Assembly: GCF_029962835.1 (NCBI RefSeq)
Contig: NC_080588.1
Span: 66,674,001-66,738,000 of the forward strand
DNA from: Magnolia sinica
Taxonomy: Eukaryota; Streptophyta; Magnoliopsida; Magnoliales; Magnoliaceae
DNA: 64,000 nucleotides
Direction of reading: 5' to 3'
A model generated the notes under the pieces. That model ran no database searches. It had not been told where the DNA came from and saw nothing but the letters and a program-made list of their open reading frames with translations. Below are positions 25,240 through 37,560 of this stretch, in pieces (position 1 is the first letter of the stretch; each line of letters begins with the position of its first letter). Position numbers and translations under genes: made by a program.

Positions 25240-25870
25240 GTAGTGACCCTTATAGGACCAAACATATAGTGGGCCATGGCCTCACACAAAGGCCTCATAC
25301 ACAACATAATGGGCCGCATTACATAGGCTATATATACATCATATTGGGCCTTACTCATGGGCCTCAAATATATCATATTGGGCCTTATACCTGGGTCACA
25401 ATTACATCATAGTGGACCTCGCTAAATGGGCCTCATATAAATCATAATGGGGTCACATCACATTGGCCACATACATCACAATATGCCATATCACATGGGC
25501 CTTATACATCGCAATGGGCCGCATCTTATAGGCCTAATATACATCACATTGGCCGCATCACATGGGCCTATATATATTAGATGGGCCACGTCCCATGGGC
25601 CCCGAATACATCACAATGGGCCACAACCCATGGGCCTCAAACACATCGTGATGGGCCTCCCATATGGGTCCAATATGCATCACATCAAGGTGGGCCTTAA
25701 TGGATGGGCTACAAATACGTCACATTGGGCCTCATATACTTCAAGTGGGCTACATCAATAGGCTGCGCCAATGGGCCTCATATACATCAAAATAGGTCGC
25801 AACACATGGGCCTCATATACATCAAAATGGGCTGCAACAATGGGCCTCATATACATCAAGGCGTGGGTCC
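25240..25870. repeat. Degenerate tandem array (ATGGGCC...CATATACATCA)
   Basis: Roughly fifteen imperfect units of about 38-45 bp each carry ATGGGCCTCATATACATCA or close variants. The open frames that cross it read as repeated His-Met-Gly-Leu-Ile-Tyr-like peptides and simply reflect the repeat. No CRISPR-like regular spacing is present and the units are too divergent for a recent satellite. Confidence 0.6.
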
Positions 25871-25961
25871 CACCGTCCAGCCATTTGGATGATGGATGGA
25901 CGGTGTGGATATCACACATACCTTGTGATTAGACCCACAGAACTTGGGACGTCAATTCAGC

Positions 25962-26383
25962 AGCTATATATATATATATAGCTGGTGTATGCGTACACCA
26001 GCCAATCCTCTTCATAGGTGGGTCCCACGTGGGGCCCACCATAACATTTATCGTCCATCCCATCTGTTGATAAGGTCACAAAGACCTAAATTAAGATTTA
26101 AAAAAATAAATTTCATATATATCCAAAACTTTTGTGACCAAAAAGGGTTTCAATGGTAGATGTTCAATCCCTCGCTGATTCTTGTAGTGTGGACCACTTG
26201 AGTTCCGTGCACGGCTGTTTTTTGACATACCCCATTAATTAAAGGGAACCCATGAAATGGATGGTGTTGATGTTCAACACGCATCATGGGGGCGCCTGAG
26301 GTGGGGCCCACTTACCCTGCCCATTCCAAGCGGCAGGACATTGCTTGCTACAGCGTCCTTTGGACGCTAGCAGCAACATCCTC

Positions 26384-26420
<37 letters not shown>

Positions 26421-27090
26421 CAAAGGATTTTCATACGTGGGGTCCACATCAGGGAGATCCAATCCGCCTACTGGGTTACCAGGCTCGGGACAGGTCCAAT
26501 GAGCCCAATATTGGGTATGTTTTGATGCACAAAAACATTATAGTGGGCCCTAACAATTTATCATTATTAAAATAATATTTTTAATGGTGTGGCCTACAAG
26601 ATATTTGGATTGGCTCCATTTTTTTGGCTCAATGCCTAAAATGAACTGGGGAATGGGATGGACAGTGGAGATATAACATACAACTAGGTGGGGTCCCACT
26701 TCAAGCAAAAAGGATGGACAGTGTGAATGCAACATGATTTACTGAAGGATTACACTGTCCAGAGACTAGACGGTGGATGTTGTGTATATGAAATACATAC
26801 ATAACGTGGGTTCCACCGTCCCTGCCTAGACGGTGGACAACATGATGGACACATGTTACAGGTGGGGTCCACGTACACGTGGACGATGTGAATAAAATGC
26901 ATAGATCAAGTGGGGTCTGCGTCAATGTGTTCCACCCAAGTTCGGGATCAAAACTGATATTTATGTTTTCCTATGGCTTGGGCAACAAGGCAGTCCAACT
27001 GCTGGACAGTGGGCACTCCACTGCTTGGACCACGTGTGGTCTCACTGGACAGCATGGATCATCCATCAAGGTGGGCCATCATCCATGGAA
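25962..27090. mobile_element. Foldback-MITE fragments and microsatellites
   Basis: A CAGCTATATA...TATAGCTGGTGT hairpin at 25961-25990 leads into GTGGGGCCCACC core-like sequence (26019-26040). A (TA)n run lies at about 26386-26418. Core motifs (GGGTATGTTTTGATGCAC, GTGGGCCC, AACAACATGATGG) recur up to 27080. Boundaries of single elements cannot be set. No gene is seen. Confidence 0.4.
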
Positions 27091-27423
27091 AAGGAGATAG
27101 AGAGAGAGAGAGAGAGAGAGAGATACATGAAGGGGAGGGAGCCCGCCACTATGGGCCCTCCCTACACTCAATACAAAGCATACATAAGTGGGCACACAAA
27201 TAGAAATCAATGGAGAAAATTTCAAAATCACCCACCGATTCCGCTTCTTCTAGGCTCCATGGACTCCTTAGCTCATTGTCTTTAACTTTGATAGAAGTTG
27301 ATGGAGGTTGGAAGGCTAGGATGGGAGATCTTGGGGTAGGAACTGGGCCACAATAGGCTCCTCTCTTTTCTCTTTCTTAGCTTGGACATTTCTCTCCTTG
27401 GAGATTGCATGGAATGGAGTGAG

Positions 27424-27463
<40 letters not shown>

Positions 27464-27855
27464 TCATGTAAGGGAGAGGGATGGGTATGATGGGTGTACT
27501 TGACTAGGTATGGGTTGCTTTGACTTTGGGTGAGAGAGATATGAGTGTTGTACTTGATTGATTAATGTGATTAATTTTACATTATAGAGATTCTTTTACG
27601 CAGCATTTTTCTCGAAATAAATGCAGACCCACATCTCCTGGCCTGGGTATTGCATCGGCACGTGAGACGCGACGTTGAAACCACGGCGACAGTGTGGTCG
27701 TAAGGGTACAAGTCTCAGGTCGAGTCGACTTAGATTTACGGAATATGACTTAGAATCGTGCACAAACGCTGATTACAGGTTGCGAGTTGCCGAAATTTGA
27801 CCGGGAGGACCGCGAAAGCCTGCGGAACTATACGGTCTAGGATACGGGTCTCACA

Positions 27856-29140
27856 ACGCATACGATTTCATAACAGTTACACATTTTTTCTAGCCTTACT
27901 TATCATATTCCAATTAAGCTTTTAAAGCTAAGGGATGATTAACAAAATTAACCTATAGGGTTAGGATCATTTAAAGGTTAAGAGATTGTTTTGGGTTAAG
28001 GGTTAGGGTCACCAATATATCTCATGTACTTGTTCTTTACTCATTTATGCTCATATCTACTTGTGTCTTCGGTCTTGAGATTTCAAAGGCTCAACCGACT
28101 CCCTGACACAATAACTCATGTGATTGACAATTAAGATGCACAAATCGGTGCACTAATATTTACTTGATTTAAAACTTATAGTAATAATTTTTTTTAATAG
28201 TGGGTGTTCGATCACTACTATTTCATGAGCAAAAAATGATATAATTCCAAATCTCACATCAACCACACAACAAGAATTAGTGGTAATGATGATTAAACGC
28301 TCACCATTGAAAACTTTTTATGGCTTAATGTAATGTTTATTCACCATCCAACTTGTTGAGTAGGTCACACACAACTAGATGAAGGGAAAACACAAATATT
28401 GGCTTGATCCAAAACTTTTGTGGCCTACGAAGTTTTTAACAACCGGCGTTCAATCACTATCACTTCCTATGTTATGGCTCACCTGAGATTTGAATTTACC
28501 TCATTTTTTTAATTTGATGATTTAATACGAGTTGCCAAAATGGATGGATGGCATGGATAAACACACATCATGGTAAGGTCCACACACATCATGGTAAGGT
28601 CCACGGAGCTTTTTCCCAAGACTGACCAACAATGAGGCAAGTACTAGTCTGGTCACTACCCAAACCGAGTCCCTTCCCGTCATAGGCAACAAATTAGGAG
28701 CCAATAGGCCTCTCCCTAGATGTTGTAGCCCTTAGCATAGTGCCTACCTTACCTTGATGTACTTATTTCATCCATCTGTTTTTTCTAAATAATTTGATGG
28801 TATGAGCCTAAAAATAAAAATCTAAAACTTAAGTGGGCCATGTTAAGAAAATCTTGGTGATTTAAACTCTTTTTATTAAAAACTTTCTAAGGCCACCGTG
28901 ATGTTACGGTAATATGTATTTGACATACAGTGATAATGTCACTTGGATGAAGAATAGAAAAGACAAATATTAGCTTCATAAAAAATTTCCGTGGCCTACA
29001 ATCACAGCTGTTTCCTGTGATATTATTCACCTGAGAACTGAGTCTGCTTCATTTTATTTTTTTCTTTTTAAATTCGGAAATGATACGGTAAAACGCATTG
29101 ACGGCGCAATTATAAAATACATGTATTAAAGTGGCCCCAC
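27856..29140. other. Intergenic region upstream of CAD-A with MITE fragments
   Basis: No gene is seen. Foldback-MITE core sequence occupies about 28260-28620, ending in a tandem copy of ACACATCATGGTAAGGTCCAC (28560-28603). A second foldback element runs from about 28740 to 29145 (GTACTTATTTCATCCATCTG at left, GTGGCCCCACGGC at right). Its right arm ends only about 65 bp upstream of the CAD-A TATA box. Confidence 0.5.
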
Positions 29141-29191
29141 GGCAATGGCCGTACCGTAATGGGTGAGACCGGGACGGCACCGAATCCTCTC

Positions 29192-29216
29192 CACGTGTCA
29201 TCGTCCCTGTATATAA
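29192..29216 (+). promoter_or_regulatory. CAD-A core promoter: G-box and TATA box
   Basis: CACGTG (G-box, in an ACGTGTC context) lies at 29192-29197 and TATATAA at 29210-29216, about 108 bp before the start codon. The bases after the TATA box (GGAGTGCCTC.CTT.AGGTC) are shared with CAD-B, so the promoter core was duplicated with the gene. The G-box is not present at the equivalent place in CAD-B. Confidence 0.6.
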
Positions 29217-29323
29217 GGAGTGCCTCGCTTGAGGTCACCGGCCACACACTATCCTCTGGAAGTCTCTCTATCATACTCAAGCGTCTCTCTCCTTTTCTGT
29301 CTTTCAAAGGAAGAAAATAAAAA

Positions 29324-32300
29324 ATGTCGAAATCTCCAGAGGAAGAACACCCTCGAAAGGCGTTTGGGTGGGCTGCAAGAGACTCTTCCGGTGTCCTTTC
29401 CCCTTTCAAATTCTCTAGAAGGTTTTACTCCTTTCCCTTTCTTCCTTTTCTTTTCTCTTGAAATGAGACCTTTTTCTTTAGTTTCTTTGGAATTTTTCTT
29501 CTTTCTTTTGGTGGGTATTTTTGGGATTGTCTATGCTGTGGTTTGTTCCGATCTCTCGCTCCTCTTGATCTCTCTGGAACCCCCTTTTCTCTTGTGCGTG
29601 TTCTTATTGCAATGAGATCTTTCTTTTTAATTTCTTTGTTATTTATTTTTTTTTAAAAAATTTGGTGGGTGTTTTTCGTATTTTCTATTCTCTTTCTTAT
29701 TGAAATGAGATCTTTCTTTTTTATTTTCTTTGTAATTTTTTTTCTTATTTTGGTGGTTTTTTGGTATTTGTTCGGGGCCTCTGGCACCCTCGTTTCATTT
29801 CATTTCTTTTTTCCTTTTTCCATTTTCTTTGGATTTTTTTTTTTTTTTTTTGGGTATTTTTCATGCTAGTTTGTTTAGTATTACTGCCCACATTCTATCT
29901 CCTTAATTTTTCGGGCATCGTATCTCTTCTTGATTTTTCCGAAACCATCTTTTCTTTTCTTTTGTGCCTGTTCTTATTGCAACGAGATATTTCTTTTATT
30001 TTTTTTGTAATTTTTCTTCGGTGGGTTTTTTGGTATTTTCTATGCTCTCTCTTTATTCTCTTTCAGAAGTTTGTTGGGCCATCATAATGTTTGGCAGAAA
30101 TCCAATCCGTCTCATCTGTTCTGGCAGATTCTATTAAGAACATGAGCCAAAAATAAATAAATAAAAATAATAAAAAAATCCAAAACTCTCAAGTGTGCCG
30201 CATGATAAGAAAAAGTGGTTAGAAAAATGCCTTAAAGCCTTCATAGACTCCACCGTTTGATCCAAACCCTTCATAAGTTCTTTACTGCTAGTATAAATTG
30301 AAAAAACAAGCATTTTAGCTTGATCCAAAACTTCTGTTCCCCATATGTTTCAACGGTGGATGTTCAATCCTCACTGTTTCCTGTCACACGGCCTACGTAA
30401 GTTTTGGATCTGCTTCATTTTTGGACTCATGTCTTAACATGATCCAGCAAAATGGATGAATAGGGCAGATTTCTCAAGAGCATCATGGTGGGCCCACCTA
30501 GCTTGTGAAAGGGTTTCCCAAGCAACCAGCTATCCTCTAAGAGCCTCTTTTACTTTCTGTATGTTATTCGTAAATGGGACAAGTAGCAAATTATTTACTA
30601 GTGTTTGGAAGCTCTAATTTGTTAGATTTTGTAAATGATTTACTGTTAAAACCCCCTTCTCATTTATCAGCAAAAAAAGTGAGTTTTAATGAGCAGATGG
30701 CTTTGAATGTAAGCCCATAAAACAGATTTCATTTATCATTTAAAGGCCATCTAAACACTGTAAATGATTTAGTACTTAAAGTCAAATAGACAGCTGTAAA
30801 TCATATACAGCCTTTAATCACCACCATCCAAACGACCCCTAATGCGATGAGATCTTCTTTTCCTTTTTCTTTAATTTTTGTTTTTTGTTTTTAGATATTT
30901 TTGTCATTTTCCATTCTAGTTTGTTAGTAGTGGGTGAGTCCCAGATCCGAATTAGTTGCTGACGGTTTCAGTATTCCGCTACTTATGGACGGCTTCACTA
31001 GTTATCTTGTAACTGAAGTGACGTCACCAAGTTTTGTGGGGCCCGCCACGATGTATGTGTTTATTTGGCAAGATCGGTTTTAAGGCTTGAACTAAGGAGG
31101 CGGATCCAAAGCTCAAGTGGACCCTACCATATAGAAAACAGTGGGAATTGAATGCCTACAGTTAAAATATTCCTCGTGCCATGGAAGTTTTTGATGAAGC
31201 TGATACTTTGGGGGCCAAAGAAGCATGTTGGGAAGTTGCTAGGCCTAACACCTTAACTCTTATAGAGACACTGCAGGGAGTCAAAAAAAAAACATTATAG
31301 GGCAACTTAGGAAGTTTTTCACATGTGACAGCATGGCATGTTGGTGCAAGATCAAATCCATCTACCTAAGTTAGGGTTAGTCTGACCATGTATATGTGCT
31401 CCATGAATAAAACCTGGTCCACCTATCATATGGCCCAATATTGAAACAGGTACATGTATTAAGAAACTTCTGCCATAGTTTTTCAGAGCCGTACATTTTT
31501 TTTTTCAGTTGACACTTTACTGTTAGCCACCCCCACCAGGGATCGATACCAAAGACCTCAAGTGTTGAAACGAGGTATATTTCGCTCAGTCTACCACTTG
31601 AACCATGGATCAGAGCCGTACATTTATTTTGCAAATTGTTATCTAAACCGGTGAATTAATCTTATTTGGGGCTCTACCCAACCAGTGAATTTACCTTATT
31701 CTTGATCTAGCTCATCAGCGGATTTCTAGTGGATGGATTGGATCTGGGGCCCATGGGGCGTGTACATGAGCTTTAATGCACACGCATGTATGTTTAGCAA
31801 AGCTCAACAATGTGGAGTTGGGGCACGTGATTGTGTCGCAGCAATGAGTGCACCCAGAAAAGTGATTATTATGCACCCACAAAATGGTTCCACCATTGAT
31901 TAGGTCGGTTGTACTGAAAGATTTTAATGGTCATCACACCACTTTTTCCAATGATGTGGTCCATTGAGATCTAGATTTGTTTTGTTTTTGGGCCTATATA
32001 CTCAAATGAGCTAGCAAAATGGATGGGTGGCTTGGATATATATATGAAGGTGGGATCATGGCCATGACCTAACTGAACTCCCGCATGGCTTTGTCATATC
32101 CAAATCTTAGGTGGACCACACCAAAAAAACAGTGGTGATTGAATACCTACCATTGGAAACATCTTGGACCTCTTCATATGGTCACAAAGAACTGGATGAA
32201 GGGACCACACAAATATCAGCTTGATCTAAAAACTTGTGGTGTGGCCCACAAAAAGCTTTTAATGGTTAATCACCATTGTTTCTTAGGCTGCGAGCCACCT

Positions 32301-35300
32301 GAGTATCCACCCCATCTCGGTGGATCTCAGGGTCCACACGACGCTGCGCGCCCGAATTCCTTTCTACCTAACCCAACGGAATCCGATCCCCGGAATATGC
32401 AATGAGTAGCCACATCCCGATGAGATAAGGGGTCGTTTGGCACCATCGATTTGAGGGGGATTTGAGGGAATTTGTTGTTTGGCACTATAAAGTAATTGGG
32501 CCCTTCAAAGAAGGGTTTAAAATTCACAGTGAGAGCTTGCATTACATCAAAAATCCTTCTAAGAGTTGCATGTGTAACATGTATGTCACCATATTGCACA
32601 CATGGCCCACTAAAGATGTCCCAAAACAATTAGATTATCAATTGCATCACTATAATTACTTCAATATAATGATCAACACCGTCTAAACATTGTCCTTGTA
32701 AATCAACAGTTAAAAATCATTGGTTAGTCACCAGGACATGATTTTGTGGTTGTCGCTCATTCAAGACTTATAATTTTATCATTTTCCTTCAAAGCATATA
32801 TTTCAGTGGGCTTATTGCAACCATTGTGTCAAACATTACATAAGTTCAAAGATATTAGAGTTGATTTAGTAATTAAATTCAAGTCGCTACAAATATAAAG
32901 TTAATTCCCAATCCAGGTTGCCAAACATAAGGCCCTAGGTATCTTTCCTTTTTCGTGGTTGGCACACCATAAGAAGTGCCTGGAAAATGTACACGTGTCC
33001 TATTTCTTATGGGAGGTCGAGTAGATGATTAAAAGATAATACGTGATAACGACTTTTTAAATTGAAAATATTTTGATCTGAGTTGTGATGTGTTTGTAGG
33101 GCGAACGGCGAGGATGATGTAACGCTCAAGATACTCTACTGCGGAATCTGCCATTCGGACCTTCACGCCGTTAAGAACGACTGGGGAAATTCCGTTTATC
33201 CCTTACTCCCAGGGTAAGATCGTCTTAACGCCGCTATTAATTATATCTGGAAAAGGCGAGATGAAAGAAGAGGCGATTCGCGCGAGGGGAAAAGGTGGAC
33301 GTTAGTGTGAAATGTCCGAGCCGTTCTCAGCTGAGGCCCACTCACATTGAACATGATCTGACCCGCTCAGTGATGTCAATGGTCCCAAGAAAAAAAAAAA
33401 ACAGAAGGTCCGTGCTCAACCTACACTTATTTCGGATCTGATAAGGGAACCATAAGGACCTTTTCTACTATAGATCTTTCAAAAGGTGGGCTCATGAACG
33501 GCCAGGATGTTTCACATGTGTGCTTCTTAGGCGCGTGTTAAAACCACCCTTGAGACCGTGTCCCTTATAATAAGCAAGCACACGTGCAAACCCAACCGCG
33601 TTGGGAACATAATCTATCTCCTCGTGAACCAACTTCTCCCCCATCCACTTGGCATACGTGCAATCCAATCCACACCATCCATGTGAATGAAATGAATAGA
33701 AGTGAATGGCTCCTACTTCCATATTTGCCAACGCCCGATTAGCTACTGACGGCTTCATTAGCGAAATTGGCTACTTAAGTGACGTCACCAAATTCTGTGG
33801 GCCCTGCCATGATGTATGTGTTGTATCCGCACCGTCCATCCATTCGGAGAGATCATTTTAGGTCATGAGATAAAGAATGAAGCAGATCCAAAGCTCAACT
33901 GTACCCGTTGCCCATTTAAAAAAAAAAAAAAAAAAAAAACAGTGGATGATTCATTGTTCCATGCAATGTGGTCCACCTGATAAGTGGACAGTCCTGATTT
34001 GTACGCTGAGGATTATAACTAAATCTGACAAATTGATCCGATGGGACCAATGACCCTATAGCCGACTGACTCACTCAAAGCACGACAAGTCATATCTATT
34101 CAGCTGAGTCAGTGAGTGGACTAGATAAGTCTGGTCTAATCAGAGCTGAGTCACACTCACCAGCCTGTGACCCAGGTCGAAATTCCACCGAGTCAAGTTG
34201 ATTTTAGCCAATCATCACTGAGTCAAACACCATAGACACCTGATCATCAGAAATTACAGTAACCAATCTGTTACTGCAGGCATGAGATCGTCGGAATAGT
34301 GACCGAAGTGGGGCCCAAGGTATCAAAATTCAAGGTGGGAGACAAGGCAGGTGTTGGGTGCTTGGTTGGATCGTGCAAATCATGTTCCAACTGCGAGCAA
34401 GACTTGGAGAATTACTGCCTCAAACTTATCCTCACCTACAACTCCACGTACCACGATGGCACTATGACGTACGGTGGATACTCTGATATGGTGGTCGTCA
34501 ATGAGAACTTCGTGATTCGCTTCCCTGAGAGCTTGCCACTTGAGGGAGGTGCGCCACTATTATGTGCTGGGATTACGGTGTATAGCCCGATGAGATATTT
34601 CGGGTTGGATGAGCCAGGCAAGCATCTGGGTGTGGTTGGGCTCGGTGGGCTTGGTCATGTAGCAGTTAAGTTTGCCAAGGCCTTTGGGTTGAAGGTCACG
34701 GTAATCAGTACATCTCCCAGCAAGGAGAAAGAAGCAATTGAACGACTCGGTGCTGACTCATTCCTGGTCAGCCGTGAACCGGCCCAGATGCAGGTAAGTC
34801 AGTGTTCGTGTGACTAACATGGCCATGCATGTGTTTCAGTCAATCCAAAAACCTAAACAAAGTTAACACACATCAAAATTGTTGAAATTTGTCGTTTTTG
34901 AAAAAATTCAAAAATTCAAAATTATGGGATTTTGCTGCTAAAACGATTTTTGAGAATTTTAAATAGAAAAAGTGCGGTGTGTGCTTTTATCCCGCATCGG
35001 AAATGATATGAGTTTTGGGGTTTATATGTAGATGTGTATGTAGTATTCGTACTTGGAGCTTTGGAGATTGAGACGCTCGGGTTGTGTGTTCCAATATTGT
35101 TAAGCACTAGAATGGGCTTGGGCTTGGGCAGTGTGGCTGTAGTAGTGCTAGTTGGCGCTCTCTGCACTTCACTGGACCATTCCGGTCCAAATTCAATCGT
35201 CTCTCCATTCTATCAGATTCTCCAAATAGCTTCTCATTTAGAATAATGTAAAAACACATTCACCGTTTGATTTTGCCATACCATGCTTTAAAGTTAATGT

Positions 35301-36012
35301 ATCATTTTACGTGATTCAGCCTAGTGAAATGAAACAATTGAAATCTATTTTATTTCATTTTTATTTTTCGGTATATCCAACACATTTTTTCTAACAAAAA
35401 TTGGACCATGACTGGAAGTGGACCCCATTTGACTTCAAGTGCAATGTAAGTGGGGCCCACCATTCTTCACTTGATTTTAGGATTGAATGGGTCTTGCAAT
35501 TTCAGTTAACATTATACAATGATGATTTATTCGTTTCATCTTTTATGGTGTAGGCTGCGATGGGCACTATGGACGGTATCATTGATACGGTCTCTGCAAC
35601 CCACCCGATAGTGCCATTGCTCGGCCTGCTAAAGACTAATGGGAAGCTGGTTATGGTGGGTGTACCAGAGAAGCCTCTCGAGATACCGGCATTCTCTATG
35701 ATTTTCGGTAAGTAAACACCCTTCATTGTCTTCAACGGGCTGGAGGATTGTGGCCGGCCTATCTAGTACTTGTCACACTGACATATTTCCGGCTGTTATG
35801 ATTTTGAAGGGAGGAAGACGGTGGCTGGAAGTGGCATTGGAGGAATCAAAGAGACCCAAGAGATGATTGACTTCGCTGCCAAGCACAACATCACAGCGGA
35901 TATTGAGGTTATTCCAATGGACTATGTGAACACGGCCATGGAGCGGCTCGCGAAGGCGGATGTACGATATCGATTCGTCATTGACGTGGGGAACACCTTG
36001 AAAGCTCCATGA
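29324..36012 (+). CDS. CAD: CAD-A: class II cinnamyl alcohol dehydrogenase-like protein
   Basis: The five exons are 29324-29421, 33100-33213, 34280-34793, 35554-35707 and 35810-36012 (stop included). All junctions are GT-AG, the frame is continuous and the protein has 360 residues, the normal family length. It is an NADP(H)-dependent zinc alcohol dehydrogenase of the MDR superfamily, presumably cytosolic, acting on cinnamyl- or terpenoid-type alcohols and aldehydes. Visible catalytic-zinc ligands are C50 (CGICHSD), H72-E73 (GHE) and C166 (LLCAG). The structural-zinc cysteines are C103, C106, C109 and C117. GLGGLG at 191-196 binds the cofactor, and S214, T215 and K219 fit NADP preference. The N-terminus ([16 protein letters not shown]) and FSRR exon junction resemble ELI3 / sinapyl-alcohol / 8-hydroxygeraniol dehydrogenases. 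The exact substrate cannot be read from sequence. The ATG is the only one that gives the conserved N-terminus. Confidence 0.93.
30075..30520. mobile_element. Foldback MITE in CAD-A intron 1
   Basis: Left arm GGGCCATCATAATGTTTGGC with CAATCCGTCTCATCTG; right arm AGAGCATCATGGTGGGCCCACC. The core motifs of the family (GATCCAAAACTTCTG, CAACGGTGGATGTTCAATCC, GGATCTGCTTCATTTTTGG) are present in order. Confidence 0.6.
31499..31610 (-). mobile_element. SINE insertion with 15-bp TSD
   Basis: Read on the minus strand, it starts ATCCATGGTTCAAGTGGTAG (A-box-like), contains GGTATCGATCCC (B-box) and ends in poly(A), seen on + as the T run at 31499-31505. CAGAGCCGTACATTT flanks it exactly at 31484-31498 and 31611-31625. 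The duplication, internal promoter and tail together show target-primed retroposition by LINE machinery. It sits inside CAD-A intron 1 and is related to the element at 131-252. Confidence 0.8.
32429..32935. mobile_element. Harbinger-like MITE in CAD-A intron 1
   Basis: The left end GGGGTCGTTTGGCACCAT matches the termini of the element at 1477-2150, and the right end is GCCAAACATAAGGCCC. Flanks are TAA and TAG, an imperfect 3-bp duplication. The internal words (AACAATTAGATTATCAATTGCATCA, read in parts) recur in all family members. There is no coding capacity. Confidence 0.6.
33214..34279 (+). other. CAD-A intron 2 (1.07 kb)
   Basis: Donor GGTAAGATC, acceptor TTACTGCAG. It contains the ancestral intron sequence that is also found in the four upstream relics, then part of a foldback MITE (from about 33735, ending near 33975 with a poly(A) run). 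The last 300 bp match CAD-B intron 2 and include the sequence GACCCTATAGCC, which is the uninterrupted counterpart of the MITE insertion site in CAD-B. Confidence 0.7.
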
Positions 36013-37070
36013 ACCGTTGATTTGAATCAGCATCTATGTGGCCCACCAAGTCATGTGTGTGGTCACATGTTTTTACAGTGCTATGTTGTTGTTGGTTCGA
36101 GTGACATCTCTGTGGCCCACCTGGTTATGTGTCTAAAACACTTTGGCATCTTTCCATAATAATGCAGTTTTAGTTTTGGTTTGGAGTGGCAAACACCACT
36201 GCTTCAGTGTTTTATTTAATATCCAGGGGGAATAGCCCTGGTGACCCTGCCACCTACGGTGTGGGGCCCACCTTGATGTATGGAAGCTACTGCCGTTCCC
36301 TAACGTGCTGAGATTTGATGGGTGAAACCTTCCTAAGGCTCACCATAACGTTTGATTGGAAACTTTGTGGCCCCAAAGAAGCTTTTAATGGTGGGTGTTC
36401 AATTACCACCGTTTCTAGTGATATGGTCCACTTAAGCTTTGTATCTACTTCATTTTTGGACTAATGCACTAGAATTCTCTCCCAGAATAGATGGTCGGTG
36501 TGGGTTAAACATATGCATCATGGTGAGCAATCAAGTTGGGAATACATCAAGGTGACCAAATTGATTTTAAAGGTATCACCATGTGAATCCTAACACTTCA
36601 TAAAAGGTAATGACAAAGGTCATGTCAATTGATTATGAGACTCTTGATGATATGTTAGCGAAAACACATAAAAGGAACAGATACTGTCCAAAGCTATCAA
36701 GATGAATTTGAGCACCTTGCCAACTGTATTGAAAGATGGTTACATCATGAGGTTGGCCAATGGTCTTGTCCTGTGAATATTTAGAATCATAAGCAATCCT
36801 AGATGGACCCTCTCGAATATGTGGGCTAAATTGCTGATTGGACTATTATTGTGTAAATGGTCCTCTTGTCCCTTCATATTGAAGGCCATTGATCAAATGG
36901 TCAATATTTGTTAGATCGGTGTGATATTTGCTTGCCATCCCATAAAATGTGCAATGAACCCAGATTGCTGACCTAGCATGTTATTATTACATCTAATTAC
37001 TTTTTTTCAGGGCTCATAGAGATGATGATGTGACCTTGATGATACCATGCATGCGATGGAATTTGCGACT
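36013..37070. other. CAD-A 3' flank
   Basis: The first 100 bp after the stop (AATCAGCATCTATG, GGTCACATGTTTTTA, TATGTTGTTGTTG) are shared with CAD-B and are probably 3' untranslated sequence. AATAATG at about 36159 is a possible variant poly(A) signal. A foldback MITE occupies about 36225-36525 (GTGTGGGGCCCACCTTG to CATCATGGTGAGC). The rest up to 37070 shows no recognisable gene. Confidence 0.5.
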
Positions 37071-37079
37071 GAGATCTTT

Positions 37080-37560
37080 TTAGCCATCAAGGAAGACCTC
37101 CTTGGGGTGTTGACATTACCCGGTTCGTGGCCTCAACCATGATGTATGCGTTATATTCACATTGTTCATCCATTTTGTAGGAACGGGTAAACAAATGAGG
37201 CAGATACAAAACTCAAGTAGCTCGCACCATAGAAAGTGGTGGGGATAATGATAACTACCATTAAAACCATCCTAGGCCCCACCGTGATGTTTATTTGTCA
37301 ACCAACCTTTCATAAGGTCACAAAGAACCGAATGAAGGGAAAACAAAAATATCAACTTGATTCCAAACTTTTGAGTCCTAAGAAGTTTTCAATGGTAGGC
37401 ATTGCATTAAACTTTATGTGGTGTGCTCCACTTGAGCTTTGTATTTATCTCAATTTTCTGGGCCATGCAGTAAATTAATCTCCTAAAATGTATGGACGAT
37501 GTGGATGTGGATATAACACATACAGTATGGTGGGGCCCACAGAAGCGAGTTGCATCAACA
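37080..37560. mobile_element. Foldback MITE
   Basis: The core runs from GTGGCCTCAACCATGATGTATGCG at left to ACACATACAGTATGGTGGGGCCCAC at right (read in parts). Internal family words include CACCGTGATGTTTATTTG and AAAATATCAACTTGATTCC. No target duplication could be fixed. Confidence 0.55.

Larger units (their letters stand above)
23501..27855 (-). mobile_element. Probable Ty3-like LTR remnant, minus strand
   Basis: Read on the minus strand, the segment ending at 27855 begins TGTGAGACCCGTATCCTAG and continues with CCGCAGGCTTTCGCGGTCC, which resembles the start of long LTRs of Tekay/Del-type Ty3 elements as I remember them. The other border is not defined. The segment holds the tandem array at 25240-25870 and (AG)n tracts at 27097-27122 and 27428-27461. 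No polyprotein is visible, so this would be a solo or truncated LTR, probably with later insertions. Confidence 0.4.
29422..33099 (+). other. CAD-A intron 1 (3.7 kb), transposon-filled
   Basis: The donor follows AGAAG (GTTTTACT) and the acceptor is TTTGTAG. The first 600 bp are T-rich and contain degenerate tandem units starting near TTATTGCAATGAGATCTTTC (29605, 29698, 29976), also seen in CAD-B intron 1. Inserted DNA includes foldback MITE sequence (30075-30520 and from about 30934), a SINE on the minus strand (31499-31610), foldback core sequence (31940-32340) and a Harbinger-like MITE (32429-32935). Confidence 0.75.

Noticed and set aside
25447..25892. Overlapping open frames of about 60-105 codons
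   Set aside because: They read through a tandem repeat and give repeated His/Met/Gly/Ile peptides.
33492..33758. 88-codon minus-strand open frame in CAD-A intron 2
   Set aside because: It lies in intron sequence shared with the decayed relics, where the frame is not conserved.
35034..35246. 70-codon open frame in CAD-A intron 3
   Set aside because: It is within an intron with canonical splice sites and no counterpart in CAD-B intron 3, which is only 151 bp.
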